Of a DNA stretch of 64,000 bases, positions 53,958 to 64,000 are shown one piece after another (within the stretch, counting starts at the first letter, position 1; every line of letters begins with the position of its first letter). The translations under genes and the position numbers were made by a program. The notes beneath the pieces were generated by a model that saw nothing but the letters and a program-made list of their open reading frames with translations, did not search any database and was not told where the DNA came from. Source of the DNA: Deltaproteobacteria bacterium HGW-Deltaproteobacteria-12 (GTDB lineage Bacteria; Desulfobacterota; Syntrophia; Syntrophales; Smithellaceae); assembly GCA_002840565.1 (NCBI GenBank), contig PHBK01000007.1, forward strand, positions 1 to 64,000. Reading direction: 5' to 3'.

Positions 53958-54212
53958 AATACCAATTCCTCCCTAGAAATCATGCTTCGTTCATGGCGGT
54001 TAAAACGCTCGCTGAATATAGCGGTCAAAAGATGAAAGTGTCAAGAGGAATAGGGTATAAAGTCAATATTTCTCTTCCGGAAAATCGGAAAGGGACCGGG
54101 TGAGCATTTTCCCGGAATTTATTTGCAAGTTGCATATTTTGCCGCTTTTCGGTATAAGCCCTTCGACTGCCCCGGCGTGTCAGGCAAAATATCGGAGAAT
54201 TGAAGGGTTAAC

Positions 54213-57194
54213 ATGGCAGAGAGAATCGAAGTTGGCTTTAAAAAAGGCATTCGCGATGCCTTGGGCGAAAAAATCAAAAGAAGAATTCGGGAGAATTTTT
54301 CTCTGCCGGTGGAAAAAGTGTCCACCATCGAGGTTTACACCATCGAAGGCGGGCTGACCAAAGCTCAATTAAATCTCGCCGCCGCAGGTCCCCTGTCCGA
54401 CCCTGTTATCCAGCATTATGCCGTCGGCAAACCGCTGGCCGTTGACTTCGATTGGCTCATTGAGGTTGGTTTTCGACCCGGCGTCACTGATAACGTCGGT
54501 AAAACCGCCCGCGAAGCGGTTGAATTGCTGCTGCGCGACAGTCTCGGCCAACGCAAAATAAATGTTTATACTTCCCGTCAGTATCTGATCAGCGGGAAAA
54601 TTTCCCGGACCGATGTTGAAAAGGTAACCTCCGGGCTTTTATCCAACGAACTGATTGAACGCCAGCAGATTGTCGGCCGCAATGATTTTAACTTCCAGTC
54701 CGGATTGCCTGCTTATATTCCCCACGTTCAGGGAGAAGACAAGCCGGCAGTGGAAACTATAAACCTGGCCGGCCTTAATGACAATCAGCTGATGCAGATC
54801 AGCGCGGATAAGCTGCTGGCGCTTAATCTGGCAGAAATGAAGGCGCTGCAGCAGTATTTTCGGACGCCGCAGATCGTCAGTGCCAGAAAGAAGATCGGGC
54901 TTAGCGCAAACATCACGGATGTAGAACTGGAATGTCTTGCCCAGACCTGGTCGGAGCATTGCAAGCACAAAATATTTAACAGCCGGATTACTTACACGGC
55001 TTCCCGGGCAAAACTCACCATTGACTCGCTTTTTAAAACATATATCAAGGGTTCCACCGCCCAAATCCGCAAAACTAAAGGCAAAAAAGATTTCTGCCTG
55101 TCCGTGTTTGTCGATAACGCCGGAGTAATCAGGTTCAATGAAAATCATAATCTGGTTTTTAAAGTCGAAACACATAATTCTCCGTCGGCGCTTGATCCCT
55201 ATGGCGGAGCTCTGACCGGCATTGTCGGAGTCAACCGCGATCCTTTCGGGACCGGAATCGGCGCCAAGCTGATTTTCAATACCGATGTTTTCTGTTTTGC
55301 TTCCCCGTTCTATACAAAGAAGCTGCCGCCCCGGATTCTCCACCCGCGCCGCATTTATGAAGGCGTGCGTGAAGGCGTTGAACACGGCGGAAACAAGAGC
55401 GGCATTCCCACGGTGAACGGCAGCATTGTTTTTGACGACCGGTTCCTGGGCAAGCCGCTTGTTTATTGCGGCACGGCCGGCATCATGCCCGCCAGGCTCA
55501 ACGGCAAGCCGACCCATAACAAAGAGATTCTTCCCGGCGACGCCATCATTATGACCGGAGGCCGTATCGGGAAAGACGGAATTCATGGAGCCACCTTCTC
55601 GTCCGAAGAACTGCACGAAGGTTCGCCGGTGACTGCGGTACAAATCGGCGATCCGATCACCCAGAAAAAAATGACGGATTTTCTGCTGGTCGCCCGCAAT
55701 CGCGGTCTGTATCGAGCGATTACCGACAACGGCGCCGGAGGGCTTTCTTCTTCGGTCGGCGAAATGGCAACTTATTGCGGCGGATGCGAAATTGATCTGG
55801 CCTCCGCGCCCTTGAAATATTCCGGCCTGCAGCCCTGGGAAATTCTTGTATCCGAAGCCCAGGAGCGGATGACGCTGGCGGTTGATCCGCGAAAGGTTAA
55901 GCAATTTATAGCTTTGGCCAAGAAAATGGATGTGGAGGCCACCGTCCTCGGTAAATTTACCGCGTCCGGAAAATTCCATGTCCTCTACGGCAAAAAGACC
56001 GTGGCCTGGCTGGATATGGAATTTCTGCATGAGGGCGTTCCGCAATTGGAGCTTGCCGCCCGCTGGACGCCGCCGAAAAACAAGGAGCCGGACTTCCCGG
56101 AACCGACGAATTGGCGCAGGGCTTTGACACAGATGCTGGCCAGATTGAATATCTGTTCGAAAGAATCCGTAGTGCGTCAGTATGATCATGAAGTGCAGGC
56201 CGGCTCTGTCATCAAGCCTCTGGTCGGCGCCGCCAATGACGGCCCGTCGGACGCCGCCGTGATCCGGCCGCTTCTGAATTCCATGGAAGGTGTCGTCGTG
56301 GCGCATGGCATCTGTCCGCGATACAGCGATATCGATACTTATTCCATGACGGCCTGCGCCATTGATGAAGCAGTGCGCAATGCCGTGGCAGTCGGGGCTG
56401 ACCTGGATAATCTGGCGGGTCTGGATAACTTCTGCTGGTGTGATCCGGTAAAGTCGGCCAAGACACCCGACGGCGAATACAAGCTGGCCCAACTGGTCCG
56501 CGCCAATATGGCCATTTACGATTACACAACCGCTTACGGCGTTCCCTGCATTTCCGGCAAAGACAGCATGAAAAACGACTACTCCATCGGCAAGACAAAA
56601 ATTTCCATTCCGCCGTCACTCCTTTACTCCGTCATCGGCAAAATAAAAGACGTCCGCAAGTCGGTGACCATGGATGCCAAACGTCCGCATGATCTGGTCT
56701 ACATTCTAGGTGAAACCAGAGATGAACTGGGAGGATCGGAATGGTTTGCCCTGCATAAAGCCGTCGGCAACAATGTTCCCAAAGTTGACGCCGCGCGCGC
56801 CGTGAAAATGTATCGGGCGCTGCATAAAGCAATATGCTCGGGCCTGGTTGCTTCCTGCCATGACTGCTCTGACGGCGGCCTGGCCGTCGCCCTGGCCGAA
56901 ACCGCTTTTGCCGGGGGGCTGGGAATGAATGTTGATCTGAACTACGTTCCCTATCGCGGGAAGAAGAGAAATGATTATATTTTGTTTTCCGAATCGGCCA
57001 GCCGCTTTGTCGTGACCATCCACCCGTCGGCTAAAGCTAAATTTGATAAAATTATGGCCGGCAATAACATCAGTGAAATCGGTTTTATAACCAGTGATGA
57101 AATGTTCCGGATCTCCGGATTAAAGGGCCGGTTAATTATTGAAGAAAAGATCAGCAAACTAAAGGAAGCCTGGCGCAAGCCGCTGAATTTTTAG
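54213..57194 (+). CDS. purL: phosphoribosylformylglycinamidine synthase, PurL with two fused PurS-like domains
   Basis: FGAM synthase large chain of 993 residues for purine synthesis. The N-terminal 155 residues are two PurS-like repeats: RIEVGFKKGIRDALG..LSDPVIQHYAV (1-72) and LIEVGFRPGVTDNVG..LSNELIERQQIV (about 80-155). The PurL core follows, with VETHNSPSALDPYGGALTG, LGGSEWFALHK and SDGGLAVALAETAF. Fusion replaces a separate PurS gene, and the glutaminase is supplied by purQ 123 bases downstream. Its stop lies inside a palindromic repeat. Confidence 0.93.
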   Translation: MAERIEVGFKKGIRDALGEKIKRRIRENFSLPVEKVSTIEVYTIEGGLTKAQLNLAAAGPLSDPVIQHYAVGKPLAVDFDWLIEVGFRPGVTDNVGKTAREAVELLLRDSLGQRKINVYTSRQYLISGKISRTDVEKVTSGLLSNELIERQQIVGRNDFNFQSGLPAYIPHVQGEDKPAVETINLAGLNDNQLMQISADKLLALNLAEMKALQQYFRTPQIVSARKKIGLSANITDVELECLAQTWSEHCKHKIFNSRITYTASRAKLTIDSLFKTYIKGSTAQIRKTKGKKDFCLSVFVDNAGVIRFNENHNLVFKVETHNSPSALDPYGGALTGIVGVNRDPFGTGIGAKLIFNTDVFCFASPFYTKKLPPRILHPRRIYEGVREGVEHGGNKSGIPTVNGSIVFDDRFLGKPLVYCGTAGIMPARLNGKPTHNKEILPGDAIIMTGGRIGKDGIHGATFSSEELHEGSPVTAVQIGDPITQKKMTDFLLVARNRGLYRAITDNGAGGLSSSVGEMATYCGGCEIDLASAPLKYSGLQPWEILVSEAQERMTLAVDPRKVKQFIALAKKMDVEATVLGKFTASGKFHVLYGKKTVAWLDMEFLHEGVPQLELAARWTPPKNKEPDFPEPTNWRRALTQMLARLNICSKESVVRQYDHEVQAGSVIKPLVGAANDGPSDAAVIRPLLNSMEGVVVAHGICPRYSDIDTYSMTACAIDEAVRNAVAVGADLDNLAGLDNFCWCDPVKSAKTPDGEYKLAQLVRANMAIYDYTTAYGVPCISGKDSMKNDYSIGKTKISIPPSLLYSVIGKIKDVRKSVTMDAKRPHDLVYILGETRDELGGSEWFALHKAVGNNVPKVDAARAVKMYRALHKAICSGLVASCHDCSDGGLAVALAETAFAGGLGMNVDLNYVPYRGKKRNDYILFSESASRFVVTIHPSAKAKFDKIMAGNNISEIGFITSDEMFRISGLKGRLIIEEKISKLKEAWRKPLNF

Positions 57195-57250
57195 GGGCCG
57201 TTAAAAAATAACCACCCTGCTGGTGGCAAGACCATTTCGTTACGGCCCCT
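57193..57250. repeat. composite palindromic intergenic repeat, copy 2
   Basis: AGGGGCCGT (57193-57201) pairs with ACGGCCCCT (57242-57250), with an inner hairpin CCACC-CTGCT-GGTGG (57212-57226) and GGCAAGACC then ATTTCGT inside. Copy 1 (7427-7573) has the same words in the same order and orientation. It begins at the purL stop codon. Confidence 0.6.
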
Positions 57251-57317
57251 TATGCCGATTACGATATTACAATAGTACAGCCGTTGTTGAACATCGGCTG
57301 AGAAGCGAGATTATTCT

Positions 57318-58142
57318 ATGCGCCGCAAAGTAAAAGCAATCGTTTTAACCGGTTACGGCACAAACTGTGAGATGGAAATGGCGCATGCCTGCAAACTGGC
57401 CGGCGCTGATGTCATCGATATTGTCCACTTAAGTGAAATTCTTTACGGGGAAAAGCGCCTGGCTGATTATTCCTTTTTAAATTTGCCCGGAGGGTTTCTT
57501 GACGGCGATGATTTAGGCTCGGCGAAAGCAGGCGCCAACCGTTTTCTGCACGCGAAGATTGCCGGCCATAAGGACATACTGTTTGCCGATTTAATAGATT
57601 TCATCAATGCCGGGAAATTAATTCTGGGTGTCTGCAACGGTTTTCAGCTGATGGTCAAGCTGGGATTGTTACCGGCGCTCGAGGGCAGGTATACTGCACA
57701 GAGCACGACCCTTACTTTTAATGACTCCGGACGCTTTGAAGACCGCTGGGTTTATTTAAAAGCCAATACGCAAAGCCCCTGTGTGTTCACTCGAAATATC
57801 GACGTGATATATCTGCCGGTGCGGCATGGAGAAGGTAAATTTGTGCCGCAAAGCACAAAAATTTTAGACGAGATCGAAAAGAAAAATCTCTTTGCTTTAC
57901 AATACAGCGATGTCGCCGGCGAGACCACGATGGAATATCCGGCCAATCCCAATGGTTCCGTTCAGGCCATTGCCGGAATTTGTAATGAAACAGGAAGGCT
58001 CTTCGGTTTGATGCCCCATCCCGAAGCATATCTGCACCGCACCAATCATCCCCGCTGGACACGCGAAAACATACCCGAAGAGGGACAGGGCGTCTCTATC
58101 TTCCGCAACGCCGTCGACTTCATTCGCAGCAAAGAATTCTAG
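57318..58142 (+). CDS. purQ: phosphoribosylformylglycinamidine synthase glutaminase subunit PurQ
   Basis: Class I glutamine amidotransferase of 274 residues. The nucleophile is Cys106 in GVCNGFQLM and the His/Glu pair is in LMPHPEAYLHR. GYGTNCEMEMAHACKLAGA at the N-terminus and LPGGFLDGDDLGSAKAGANR are PurQ motifs. It provides ammonia to PurL and is transcribed with it across the repeat. Confidence 0.94.
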   Translation: MRRKVKAIVLTGYGTNCEMEMAHACKLAGADVIDIVHLSEILYGEKRLADYSFLNLPGGFLDGDDLGSAKAGANRFLHAKIAGHKDILFADLIDFINAGKLILGVCNGFQLMVKLGLLPALEGRYTAQSTTLTFNDSGRFEDRWVYLKANTQSPCVFTRNIDVIYLPVRHGEGKFVPQSTKILDEIEKKNLFALQYSDVAGETTMEYPANPNGSVQAIAGICNETGRLFGLMPHPEAYLHRTNHPRWTRENIPEEGQGVSIFRNAVDFIRSKEF

Positions 58143-58167
58143 ACCGCTGCCGGATGGGGACTTGGAA

Positions 58168-59454
58168 TCACTTAAGGCGGATTTTAACCGCGTTAGCGTG
58201 AGCATCAAAGCCTTCCATCTGCGCGAAATGCGCCGTTTTGCCGCCCAGTTTGCCCAGAGCCTCCGGTGAAAAATGCAGCACGCTCATCCGCTTGACAAAA
58301 TCGTAAACTCCCAGCGACGATGAGAAACGCGCCGTACCTTCCGTCGGCAGAATATGATTTGTCCCGGCCATGTAATCCCCCAGAGTTTCCGGGGTATAGG
58401 AACCCAGAAAAACAGCGCCGGCATTGCGCACCTTTTCCAAAACGCCGGCCGGATTTTCCACCATGAGTTCCAAATGTTCCGGGGCAAAAAGGTTGGACAG
58501 TTCTACCGCTTCGTCAATATCGGCGGTAATGACAATCGCGCCATAGCGGGCTGATGATTTTTCCAGGATCGCGGTGCGCGACAGAGCTTTCCTTTGCCTT
58601 TCAATCTCCCGCGAAACTTTCCCCGCCAGATTTTCATCCGGGGTAAAAAGAACGGCGGCGGCCATTTCATCATGTTCCAGCTGCGCCAGCAGATCAGCGG
58701 CGGCAAAGGAAGCATTGGCCTTTTTATCGGCAATAACGACAATTTCACTGGGTCCGGCAATCATATCGATGGCCACCTGGCCGAAGACCAGTTTCTTGGC
58801 CGCGGCAACATAGGCGTTGCCGGGCCCCACGATTTTATCCACGCGGGGAATTGTCTGTGTGCCGTAAGCCATAGCCGCGATCGCCTGCGCGCCGCCTATC
58901 TTGAAAATGCGGGTTACACCGCTGATTTCCGCGGCGGCGGCAATCAACGGATGAAGGTTGCCTTCTTTGGCCGGGGTGACCAGAATAATTTCGCTGACAC
59001 CGGCGATTTTTGCCGGAATGGCGGCCATCAGCAGCGTTGAAGGATAAACCGCCTTGCCTCCGGGGGCATAAATGCCTGCGCGCTGCAGCGGTAAAATCCG
59101 CTGGCCTATTTGCACACCTTCTTCATCATCCACAGACCAGCTGGGGACGAGCTGGTTTTGATGATACTTGGCAATGCGCTCGGCGGCAAGCTTGATCACG
59201 GCCATATCGTCCGGACGCACGCGCGCCAGTGCGGCCTTCCTTTCCTCGGCGGATGCTTCTGCGTTGGAAGAGTTCAATTCATACCGGTCGAACTTTGCCG
59301 TATAATCGAATAAGGCTGCATCGCCCCTCACGGCCACATCCTGCACTATTTCCGCCACGGCAGCCAGTAATTCGGGAGTAAAGGCGCCTCCCCGCCGGCG
59401 CAGTTTGCGGAAAAAATCCCCAAATTCAGCAGCATCGGATTTAATAATCCTCAT
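58168..59454 (-). CDS. hisD: histidinol dehydrogenase
   Basis: Zinc and NAD enzyme of 428 residues making histidine from histidinol. Core GPSEIVVIADKKANASFAAADLLAQLEHD (in parts) and the C-terminal GTNHILPTEGTARFSSSLGVYDFVKR. It is the last gene of the rho-rpmE-prfA-prmC-murA-hisD run, one base after murA. No other his gene is in the window. Confidence 0.95.
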   Translation of the reverse strand: MRIIKSDAAEFGDFFRKLRRRGGAFTPELLAAVAEIVQDVAVRGDAALFDYTAKFDRYELNSSNAEASAEERKAALARVRPDDMAVIKLAAERIAKYHQNQLVPSWSVDDEEGVQIGQRILPLQRAGIYAPGGKAVYPSTLLMAAIPAKIAGVSEIILVTPAKEGNLHPLIAAAAEISGVTRIFKIGGAQAIAAMAYGTQTIPRVDKIVGPGNAYVAAAKKLVFGQVAIDMIAGPSEIVVIADKKANASFAAADLLAQLEHDEMAAAVLFTPDENLAGKVSREIERQRKALSRTAILEKSSARYGAIVITADIDEAVELSNLFAPEHLELMVENPAGVLEKVRNAGAVFLGSYTPETLGDYMAGTNHILPTEGTARFSSSLGVYDFVKRMSVLHFSPEALGKLGGKTAHFAQMEGFDAHANAVKIRLK

Positions 59455-59455
59455 G

Positions 59456-60703
59456 TCATTTCACCCTCTTGATATCCGCCCCCAGCGCGGAAAATTTCTG
59501 CTCTATTCCCTGATAGCCGCGATCAATGTGATATACCCGGGAAATTTCCGTTGTTCCCTTTGCCACCAATGCCGCCAGCAGCAGCGAGGCGGATGCCCGC
59601 AAATCGGTGGCCATCGTCTGAGCGCCGTGCAATTCGGGCACACCCCGGACAATAGCGCTGCTGCCTTGAATAACAATGTCCGCGCCCATGCGCATCAGTT
59701 CGCTGACATGCATGAAGCGGTTTTCAAAAACGGTTTCGTTAATCACACTCAGGCCGCTGCCGATAGACATATAGGCCATCATCTGAGCCTGCAGGTCGGT
59801 TGCAAAACCGGGATAGGGTAGTGTCTTCAGATCAATGCTGTTTATCTTGGGACCCCCGGATGCTTTCAATCCGCCGGCGATGGGTGTAATTTTCATTCCG
59901 CTGTCGCGCAGTTTATTTATGAGCGCTTCCAAATGAAGGGGATTGCAGCCCAGGATGTTGATCTCGCCGCGGGTCATACCGGCGGCAATCATGAAAGTAC
60001 CGGCTTCAATGCGATCGGGAATAATTGAAGCTTCCACAGGCTTAAGCGAGGTCACACCGTCGATGGTAATGACATCAGTTCCGGCGCCGCTTATTTTCGC
60101 CCCCATCCCTTTTAACACGTCGGCCAGATTAACAACCTCCGGTTCACAGGCGGCATTGCTCAGTTGAGTTGTTCCTTCCGCCAGAACGGCGGCCATCATA
60201 ATATTTTCCGTTCCGGTGACCGTAGGAATGTCAAAATAAATATGAGCGCCTTTTAATTTTTTGGCCCGTGCTTCGATATAACCGTTATTTAATGCCACCT
60301 GAGCCCCTAGTTCCTGCAGAGCTTTAATATGCAGATTCACCGGCCTTGCCCCGATGGCGCAGCCGCCCGGCAGCGATACCCGGGCCACCCCCAGGCGGGC
60401 AACCAGCGGCCCCAAAACCAGCACGGAAGCCCGCATGGTCCTTACCAGGTCATAGGGAGCTTCGGAGTTGGTAATTCTTGCGGCATTAATCCGGACAGTT
60501 TCCGCGCCTTCAATTTCCACACCCAGATTTCTCAACAGCTTCTTAATGGTTTTGATATCCACAAGGTCCGGTATGTTATGGAAGGTGCTTGTTCCGGGGG
60601 CGAGCAAGGCGGACGCTAAAACGGGCAATGCGGCATTTTTCGCCCCGCTGATATGAACATCGCCCTGCAGGGGCTTGCCACCCGCAATAATAAATTTATC
60701 CAC
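59456..60703 (-). CDS. murA: UDP-N-acetylglucosamine 1-carboxyvinyltransferase
   Basis: First enzyme of peptidoglycan synthesis, 415 residues. [16 protein letters not shown] at the start, and the PEP-binding loop with Cys115 in [15 protein letters not shown], the fosfomycin target residue. Overlaps prmC by 8 bases. Confidence 0.95.
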   Translation of the reverse strand: MDKFIIAGGKPLQGDVHISGAKNAALPVLASALLAPGTSTFHNIPDLVDIKTIKKLLRNLGVEIEGAETVRINAARITNSEAPYDLVRTMRASVLVLGPLVARLGVARVSLPGGCAIGARPVNLHIKALQELGAQVALNNGYIEARAKKLKGAHIYFDIPTVTGTENIMMAAVLAEGTTQLSNAACEPEVVNLADVLKGMGAKISGAGTDVITIDGVTSLKPVEASIIPDRIEAGTFMIAAGMTRGEINILGCNPLHLEALINKLRDSGMKITPIAGGLKASGGPKINSIDLKTLPYPGFATDLQAQMMAYMSIGSGLSVINETVFENRFMHVSELMRMGADIVIQGSSAIVRGVPELHGAQTMATDLRASASLLLAALVAKGTTEISRVYHIDRGYQGIEQKFSALGADIKRVK

Positions 60704-61553
60704 TAATTTCTCTCCTTGCTTTGACTACACGCGGCAATCCGGCATAATCATTGCTGATGCTTATATTCCGATATTTCCCGGAAGTTTGAAAAATATTGAA
60801 TATTTTTGCTCCCTGAGTCGCTCCTATTTCCACCAGCAGCCAACCGCCGCTTTTCAAATGTCCGGGAGCCTGAGCAATGATTTGCCGATAGAAATCCAAA
60901 CCATCGTCTCCGGCCAACAGCGCTTCCAGCGGCTCATAATCTTTTACACCAACCGGTAATTTGCCGTACTCCGCCTCCGCTATATAAGGGGGATTGGCAA
61001 CGATTATATCAAAAAAATCGTCAACAGGCTCCAATAAATTGCCCTGCAGGAATTCTATTCGAAAATCCAGGTGCAGATTTTGCGCGTTTTTGGCCGCTAT
61101 GGCGAGAGCTTTGCTGGAAATATCCGTCGCCGTCAAACGGGCGAAGGGCATTTCGTAAGCCAGGGCCAGGGCTATTGCCCCGCTGCCGGTGCCGATGTCT
61201 AAAATGGAAATTTCCGCCGCTGTTTCCCGGCAGAGAGAGAGCGCCTCTTCCACCAGCAATTCCGTTTCCGGACGCGGAATAAGCACATCCGGAGAAACTT
61301 CCAGAGTAAAAGACCAGAATTCTTTATGACCGGTGATATAGGCTACCGGTTCCCCTGCGAGCCGGCGGTCGACCAGCTTTTGAAACGAAGCCAGCATCTC
61401 TTCATCGACCGGCAAGGAAGGGTTTTTAAAAAAATCCAGCCGCTCGCAGCCCAGGCAATGAGAAAGCAATATTTCCGCGTCCAGCCGCGACGAAGGTATC
61501 CCCGCTAACGTAAAATTCCGGGCAGTTTCATTAAGAATATCGCGAATCAGCAT
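60696..61553 (-). CDS. prmC: peptide chain release factor N5-glutamine methyltransferase
   Basis: SAM-dependent methylase of 285 residues that modifies the GGQ glutamine of release factors. SAM motif [10 protein letters not shown] (119-128) and catalytic NPPY (187-190). It follows prfA, its substrate gene, by 39 bases. Confidence 0.95.
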   Translation of the reverse strand: MLIRDILNETARNFTLAGIPSSRLDAEILLSHCLGCERLDFFKNPSLPVDEEMLASFQKLVDRRLAGEPVAYITGHKEFWSFTLEVSPDVLIPRPETELLVEEALSLCRETAAEISILDIGTGSGAIALALAYEMPFARLTATDISSKALAIAAKNAQNLHLDFRIEFLQGNLLEPVDDFFDIIVANPPYIAEAEYGKLPVGVKDYEPLEALLAGDDGLDFYRQIIAQAPGHLKSGGWLLVEIGATQGAKIFNIFQTSGKYRNISISNDYAGLPRVVKARREISG

Positions 61554-61592
61554 GCTCTGAATCCATTTCAGCTTCAGCCATTGTTATTGATT

Positions 61593-62669
61593 TTATTTAT
61601 TTTTGTTCAGCAATTGCGCCTGATAATGTGTCGCCAGACCGTCGATCATGGCGCCAATATTGCCGTTGAGAAAACTGTCCAGGTCATAACGGGTCATACC
61701 GATACGATGGTCGGTAATGCGCCCCTGCGGGAAATTATAAGTACGGATGCGCTCCGAACGGTCGCCGGAGCCGACCTGATTTTTACGGGCTGCGGAAATT
61801 TCGGCGTTTTGTTTTTGTACCATGGCATCCAACAGGCGCGCGCGCAGAACTTTCATAGCCTTGGCTTTATTCTTCAACTGGGACTTTTCATCCTGGCAGG
61901 TGACAACCAGCCCTGTCGGCAAATGGGTAATGCGGACGGCGGAATCGGTAGTGTTCACACTCTGGCCGCCGTGACCGGTAGATCGATAAACATCAATCCG
62001 CAATTCGTTGGGATCAATATTGAGCTCTACTTCTTCCGCTTCCGGCATAATAGCCACTGTTACCGCGGAGGTATGAATCCTTCCCTGCGCTTCCGTAACG
62101 GGTACCCGCTGCACCCGATGAGTTCCGCTTTCATACTTCAACCGGCTGTAGGCACCATTGCCTTCGATCTGGGCAATAATTTCCTTGAAACCGCCCATGC
62201 CGCCGGCCGGAGAGCTGCTGACTATTTCCACCCGCCAACCCTGATTTTCCGCATAACGAGCATACATCCGAAATAAATCGCCGACGAAAAGACCGGCTTC
62301 ATCACCGCCGGTGCCCGCCCGAACTTCCAGAAAAACGTTTTTATCGTCGTTGGGATCTTTCGGCAGCAGCATGATTTTCAGTTTCTCTTCCCAGTCAGCT
62401 TTTTCCTGCTGCAATTGAGGCATTTCCTCTTTGACCAGGTCTCTTAATTCCGCATCGTTTTCCTGCAGAAATCCCTGGTATTCTTCCAGACGCGTTCGAA
62501 CCTGTTCATATTGACGGATGGCATCCACCAATACGGTTAAATCGGAATGCTCTTTGGCATATTTCTGGTAAAGGTTGGGTTTGGAAACAATTTGCTGATC
62601 GCTGAGCAGGCCTTCCAGTTCCCGATAACGAAGTTCAATATCACGAAGTTTATCTAATATAATATCCAT
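61593..62669 (-). CDS. prfA: peptide chain release factor 1
   Basis: Release factor of 358 residues. GGQ at 234-236 ([10 protein letters not shown]) for peptide hydrolysis and PVT at 190-192 ([14 protein letters not shown]), the RF1 form of the stop-codon-reading tripeptide. RF1 reads TAA and TAG, so these are expected to be stop codons here. A programmed frameshift, as in RF2, is not present. Confidence 0.96.
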   Translation of the reverse strand: MDIILDKLRDIELRYRELEGLLSDQQIVSKPNLYQKYAKEHSDLTVLVDAIRQYEQVRTRLEEYQGFLQENDAELRDLVKEEMPQLQQEKADWEEKLKIMLLPKDPNDDKNVFLEVRAGTGGDEAGLFVGDLFRMYARYAENQGWRVEIVSSSPAGGMGGFKEIIAQIEGNGAYSRLKYESGTHRVQRVPVTEAQGRIHTSAVTVAIMPEAEEVELNIDPNELRIDVYRSTGHGGQSVNTTDSAVRITHLPTGLVVTCQDEKSQLKNKAKAMKVLRARLLDAMVQKQNAEISAARKNQVGSGDRSERIRTYNFPQGRITDHRIGMTRYDLDSFLNGNIGAMIDGLATHYQAQLLNKNK

Positions 62670-62722
62670 ACCGGTTCTTTAAGCTAATTGAGGGGGTTGA
62701 TGTTGTTTAATAAAGACGCATT

Positions 62723-62757
62723 TGCAGGCACGCCGCCCTGTTGGAGGCGTACCTACA
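62723..62757. repeat. intergenic hairpin between rpmE and prfA
   Basis: TGCAGGCACGCC (62723-62734) can pair with GGCGTACCTACA (62746-62757) with two G-T pairs. No T-run follows. Possibly an RNA-stability element or a REP-like sequence. Confidence 0.4.
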
Positions 62758-62832
62758 AAAAATGTGAGTGATGAGAAATGTTCATCAGCATAAGGAGAGA
62801 ATCCGGTATTTAAGCTCCCGTAAAGAAAGAAA

Positions 62833-63081
62833 TTACAAAGTTGTTTTTTTGGCTGTTTTTTTTGCCGTCTGAGGTTTTGCTTCTTTGACTTCGTATTTCT
62901 TCTTGAATCTTTCCACTCGTCCGGCAGTATCCATGATTTTCTGCTTGCCGGTCATAAAGGGATGACAATTAGAACAAATTTCAACCCGGATATCCTTCTT
63001 GGTTGAACGGGTTTCAATTACATTGCCACAAACGCAGGTTATAGTTGTTTCCTTATATTCCGGATGAATGCCTTCTTTCAT
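62833..63081 (-). CDS. rpmE: 50S ribosomal protein L31
   Basis: Ribosomal protein of 82 residues in the zinc-binding (C+) form: [12 protein letters not shown] and [12 protein letters not shown]. Lys/Thr-rich tail. Downstream of rho and upstream of prfA, the usual order in this group. Confidence 0.95.
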   Translation of the reverse strand: MKEGIHPEYKETTITCVCGNVIETRSTKKDIRVEICSNCHPFMTGKQKIMDTAGRVERFKKKYEVKEAKPQTAKKTAKKTTL

Positions 63082-63196
63082 ATCTCTTTACTTCTCCTCC
63101 TTAACCTTAATAACAATGTCAAGTATCCATTTAATTTTAAAGCAGTTGGGCTGCCTTATAATATAAGCAATAAAAATTCAAGAGATTTAAACGCCT

Positions 63197-64000
63197 CTAT
63201 GAATTCATCGAATCCAAAAAGTCCTGGTTCGTTTCCGTTTTTTTGATCTTGCTGATAATGAACTCCATGGCATCTACGGGATTCATTTCCTGGAGAAGCC
63301 GGCGTAATATCCAGATACGGTTGAGATTATTCTTGGCAATCAGCAATTCTTCTTTTCTGGTGCCGGAACGAATCAAATCAAAGGCCGGGAAAACGCGGCG
63401 ATCGGCAATGCGGCGGTCCAGATGCAGTTCCATATTGCCGGTTCCTTTGAATTCTTCAAAGATTACTTCGTCCATCCTGCTGCCGGTATCGATCAGCGCC
63501 GTGGAAATAATGGTCAGGCTGCCGCCGTTTTCGATGTTGCGGGCGGCGCCGAAGAAACGTTTGGGCTTATGCAGCGCATTGGAATCCACGCCGCCGGAAA
63601 GAACTTTACCGCTGGGCGGAACGACCGTATTGTAAGCTCGCGCCAAACGGGTGATGCTGTCGAGCAAAATAACCACGTCTTTTTTGTGTTCGACCAGGCG
63701 CTTGGCCTTTTCAATAACCATTTCAGCCACCTGGACGTGACGGGAGGCCGGTTCATCAAACGTGGACGAAATAACTTCACCGGCAACACTGCGCTGCATA
63801 TCGGTAACTTCTTCCGGACGTTCATCAATCAAAAGCACCATCAGCACCACTTCCTTGTGGTTGGCCGTTATGCTGTGAGCAATGTCCTGCAGGAGCACTG
63901 TTTTACCGGCGCGGGGCGGGGAAACGATCAATCCGCGCTGTCCCTTGCCGATCGGCGTAAATAAATCCATAACCCGTGTGGAGAAATTTTCGGGATCAAA
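63197..64000 (-). CDS. rho: transcription termination factor Rho, C-terminal part
   Basis: Partial gene running off the right edge. The visible part encodes the RNA-dependent ATPase: [16 protein letters not shown] (Walker A), [29 protein letters not shown], and the tail [16 protein letters not shown]. The frame is open through 64000, so the ATG at 63970 is internal ([21 protein letters not shown]). Confidence 0.96.
   Translation of the reverse strand, partial: FDPENFSTRVMDLFTPIGKGQRGLIVSPPRAGKTVLLQDIAHSITANHKEVVLMVLLIDERPEEVTDMQRSVAGEVISSTFDEPASRHVQVAEMVIEKAKRLVEHKKDVVILLDSITRLARAYNTVVPPSGKVLSGGVDSNALHKPKRFFGAARNIENGGSLTIISTALIDTGSRMDEVIFEEFKGTGNMELHLDRRIADRRVFPAFDLIRSGTRKEELLIAKNNLNRIWILRRLLQEMNPVDAMEFIISKIKKTETNQDFLDSMNS

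Noticed and set aside
54639..56492. Minus-strand open frame of 617 codons inside purL
   Set aside because: Shadow of the purL reading frame; composition rich in His, Arg and Gln without any domain pattern.
1..64000. CRISPR arrays, insertion sequences, integrases, phage genes
   Set aside because: No regularly spaced direct repeats, transposase or integrase sequence was recognised; only TA genes and the accessory cluster hint at mobility.

Overview
The window looks like a chromosomal segment from a strictly anaerobic bacterium, most probably a syntrophic or fermentative member of the Desulfobacterota (Syntrophales-like). This is an inference from gene content and was not checked by phylogeny. 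The signs are a tungsten-type aldehyde:ferredoxin oxidoreductase with a four-cluster ferredoxin, an ADP-forming acyl-CoA synthetase, a selenocysteine-containing SelD, phenylacetate-CoA ligase with a LIV-type ABC transporter, TRAP transport, and no recognisable oxygen-dependent enzyme. No rRNA, tRNA, CRISPR array, integrase or transposase was seen.

Layout. 0-4.3 kb: three alpha/beta hydrolases and one unknown protein. 4.5-8.7 kb: an Mla/MCE-type lipid transport operon (permease, ATPase, MCE protein, lipoprotein) followed by a YjbQ-family gene. 8.7-9.4 kb: an intact Phd/VapC toxin-antitoxin pair. 9.7-18.2 kb: acyl-CoA synthetase, esterase, a hemolysin III gene with an apparent frameshift, inositol phosphatase, a RodZ-like protein, TatA, ferredoxin and AOR. 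18.4-31.4 kb: thrC, selD (in-frame TGA), a DHH phosphoesterase, a GalT-like protein, a small metalloprotease with an FmdB protein, ddl, a ferredoxin, envelope proteins, alcohol dehydrogenase and a class II aldolase. 31.4-32.3 kb: class I fructose bisphosphatase.

32.5-39.7 kb is accessory. It starts with a run of decayed toxin-antitoxin genes carrying frameshifts and nonsense codons. A MarR-controlled cluster follows (two START-like proteins, an isoprenylcysteine methyltransferase-like membrane protein, an SDR, a DUF523-like protein, a VIT-like membrane protein and an AT-rich metallo-beta-lactamase-fold protein). Two copies of the same palindrome lie over the regulator promoter and the operon promoter.

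40.0-46.2 kb: a livKHMGF-paaK operon. Upstream of livK is what looks like a complete transcription attenuator: promoter, a 33-codon leader ORF with eight Tyr codons, then an intrinsic terminator. This ties the operon to tyrosine supply and suggests aromatic amino acid or aryl-acid uptake rather than branched-chain amino acids. 46.4-51.8 kb: 5-oxoprolinase pxpABC convergent with a TRAP transporter. 52-64 kb: rmuC, a lipoprotein, a purL with two fused PurS-like domains, purQ, and a housekeeping operon rho-rpmE-prfA-prmC-murA-hisD running off the right edge.

The best candidates for follow-up are the Tyr-rich attenuator, the Sec-containing SelD with a candidate SECIS hairpin, the MarR-controlled cluster of unknown function, the toxin-antitoxin graveyard, and a palindromic repeat family present near 7.5 and 57.2 kb.
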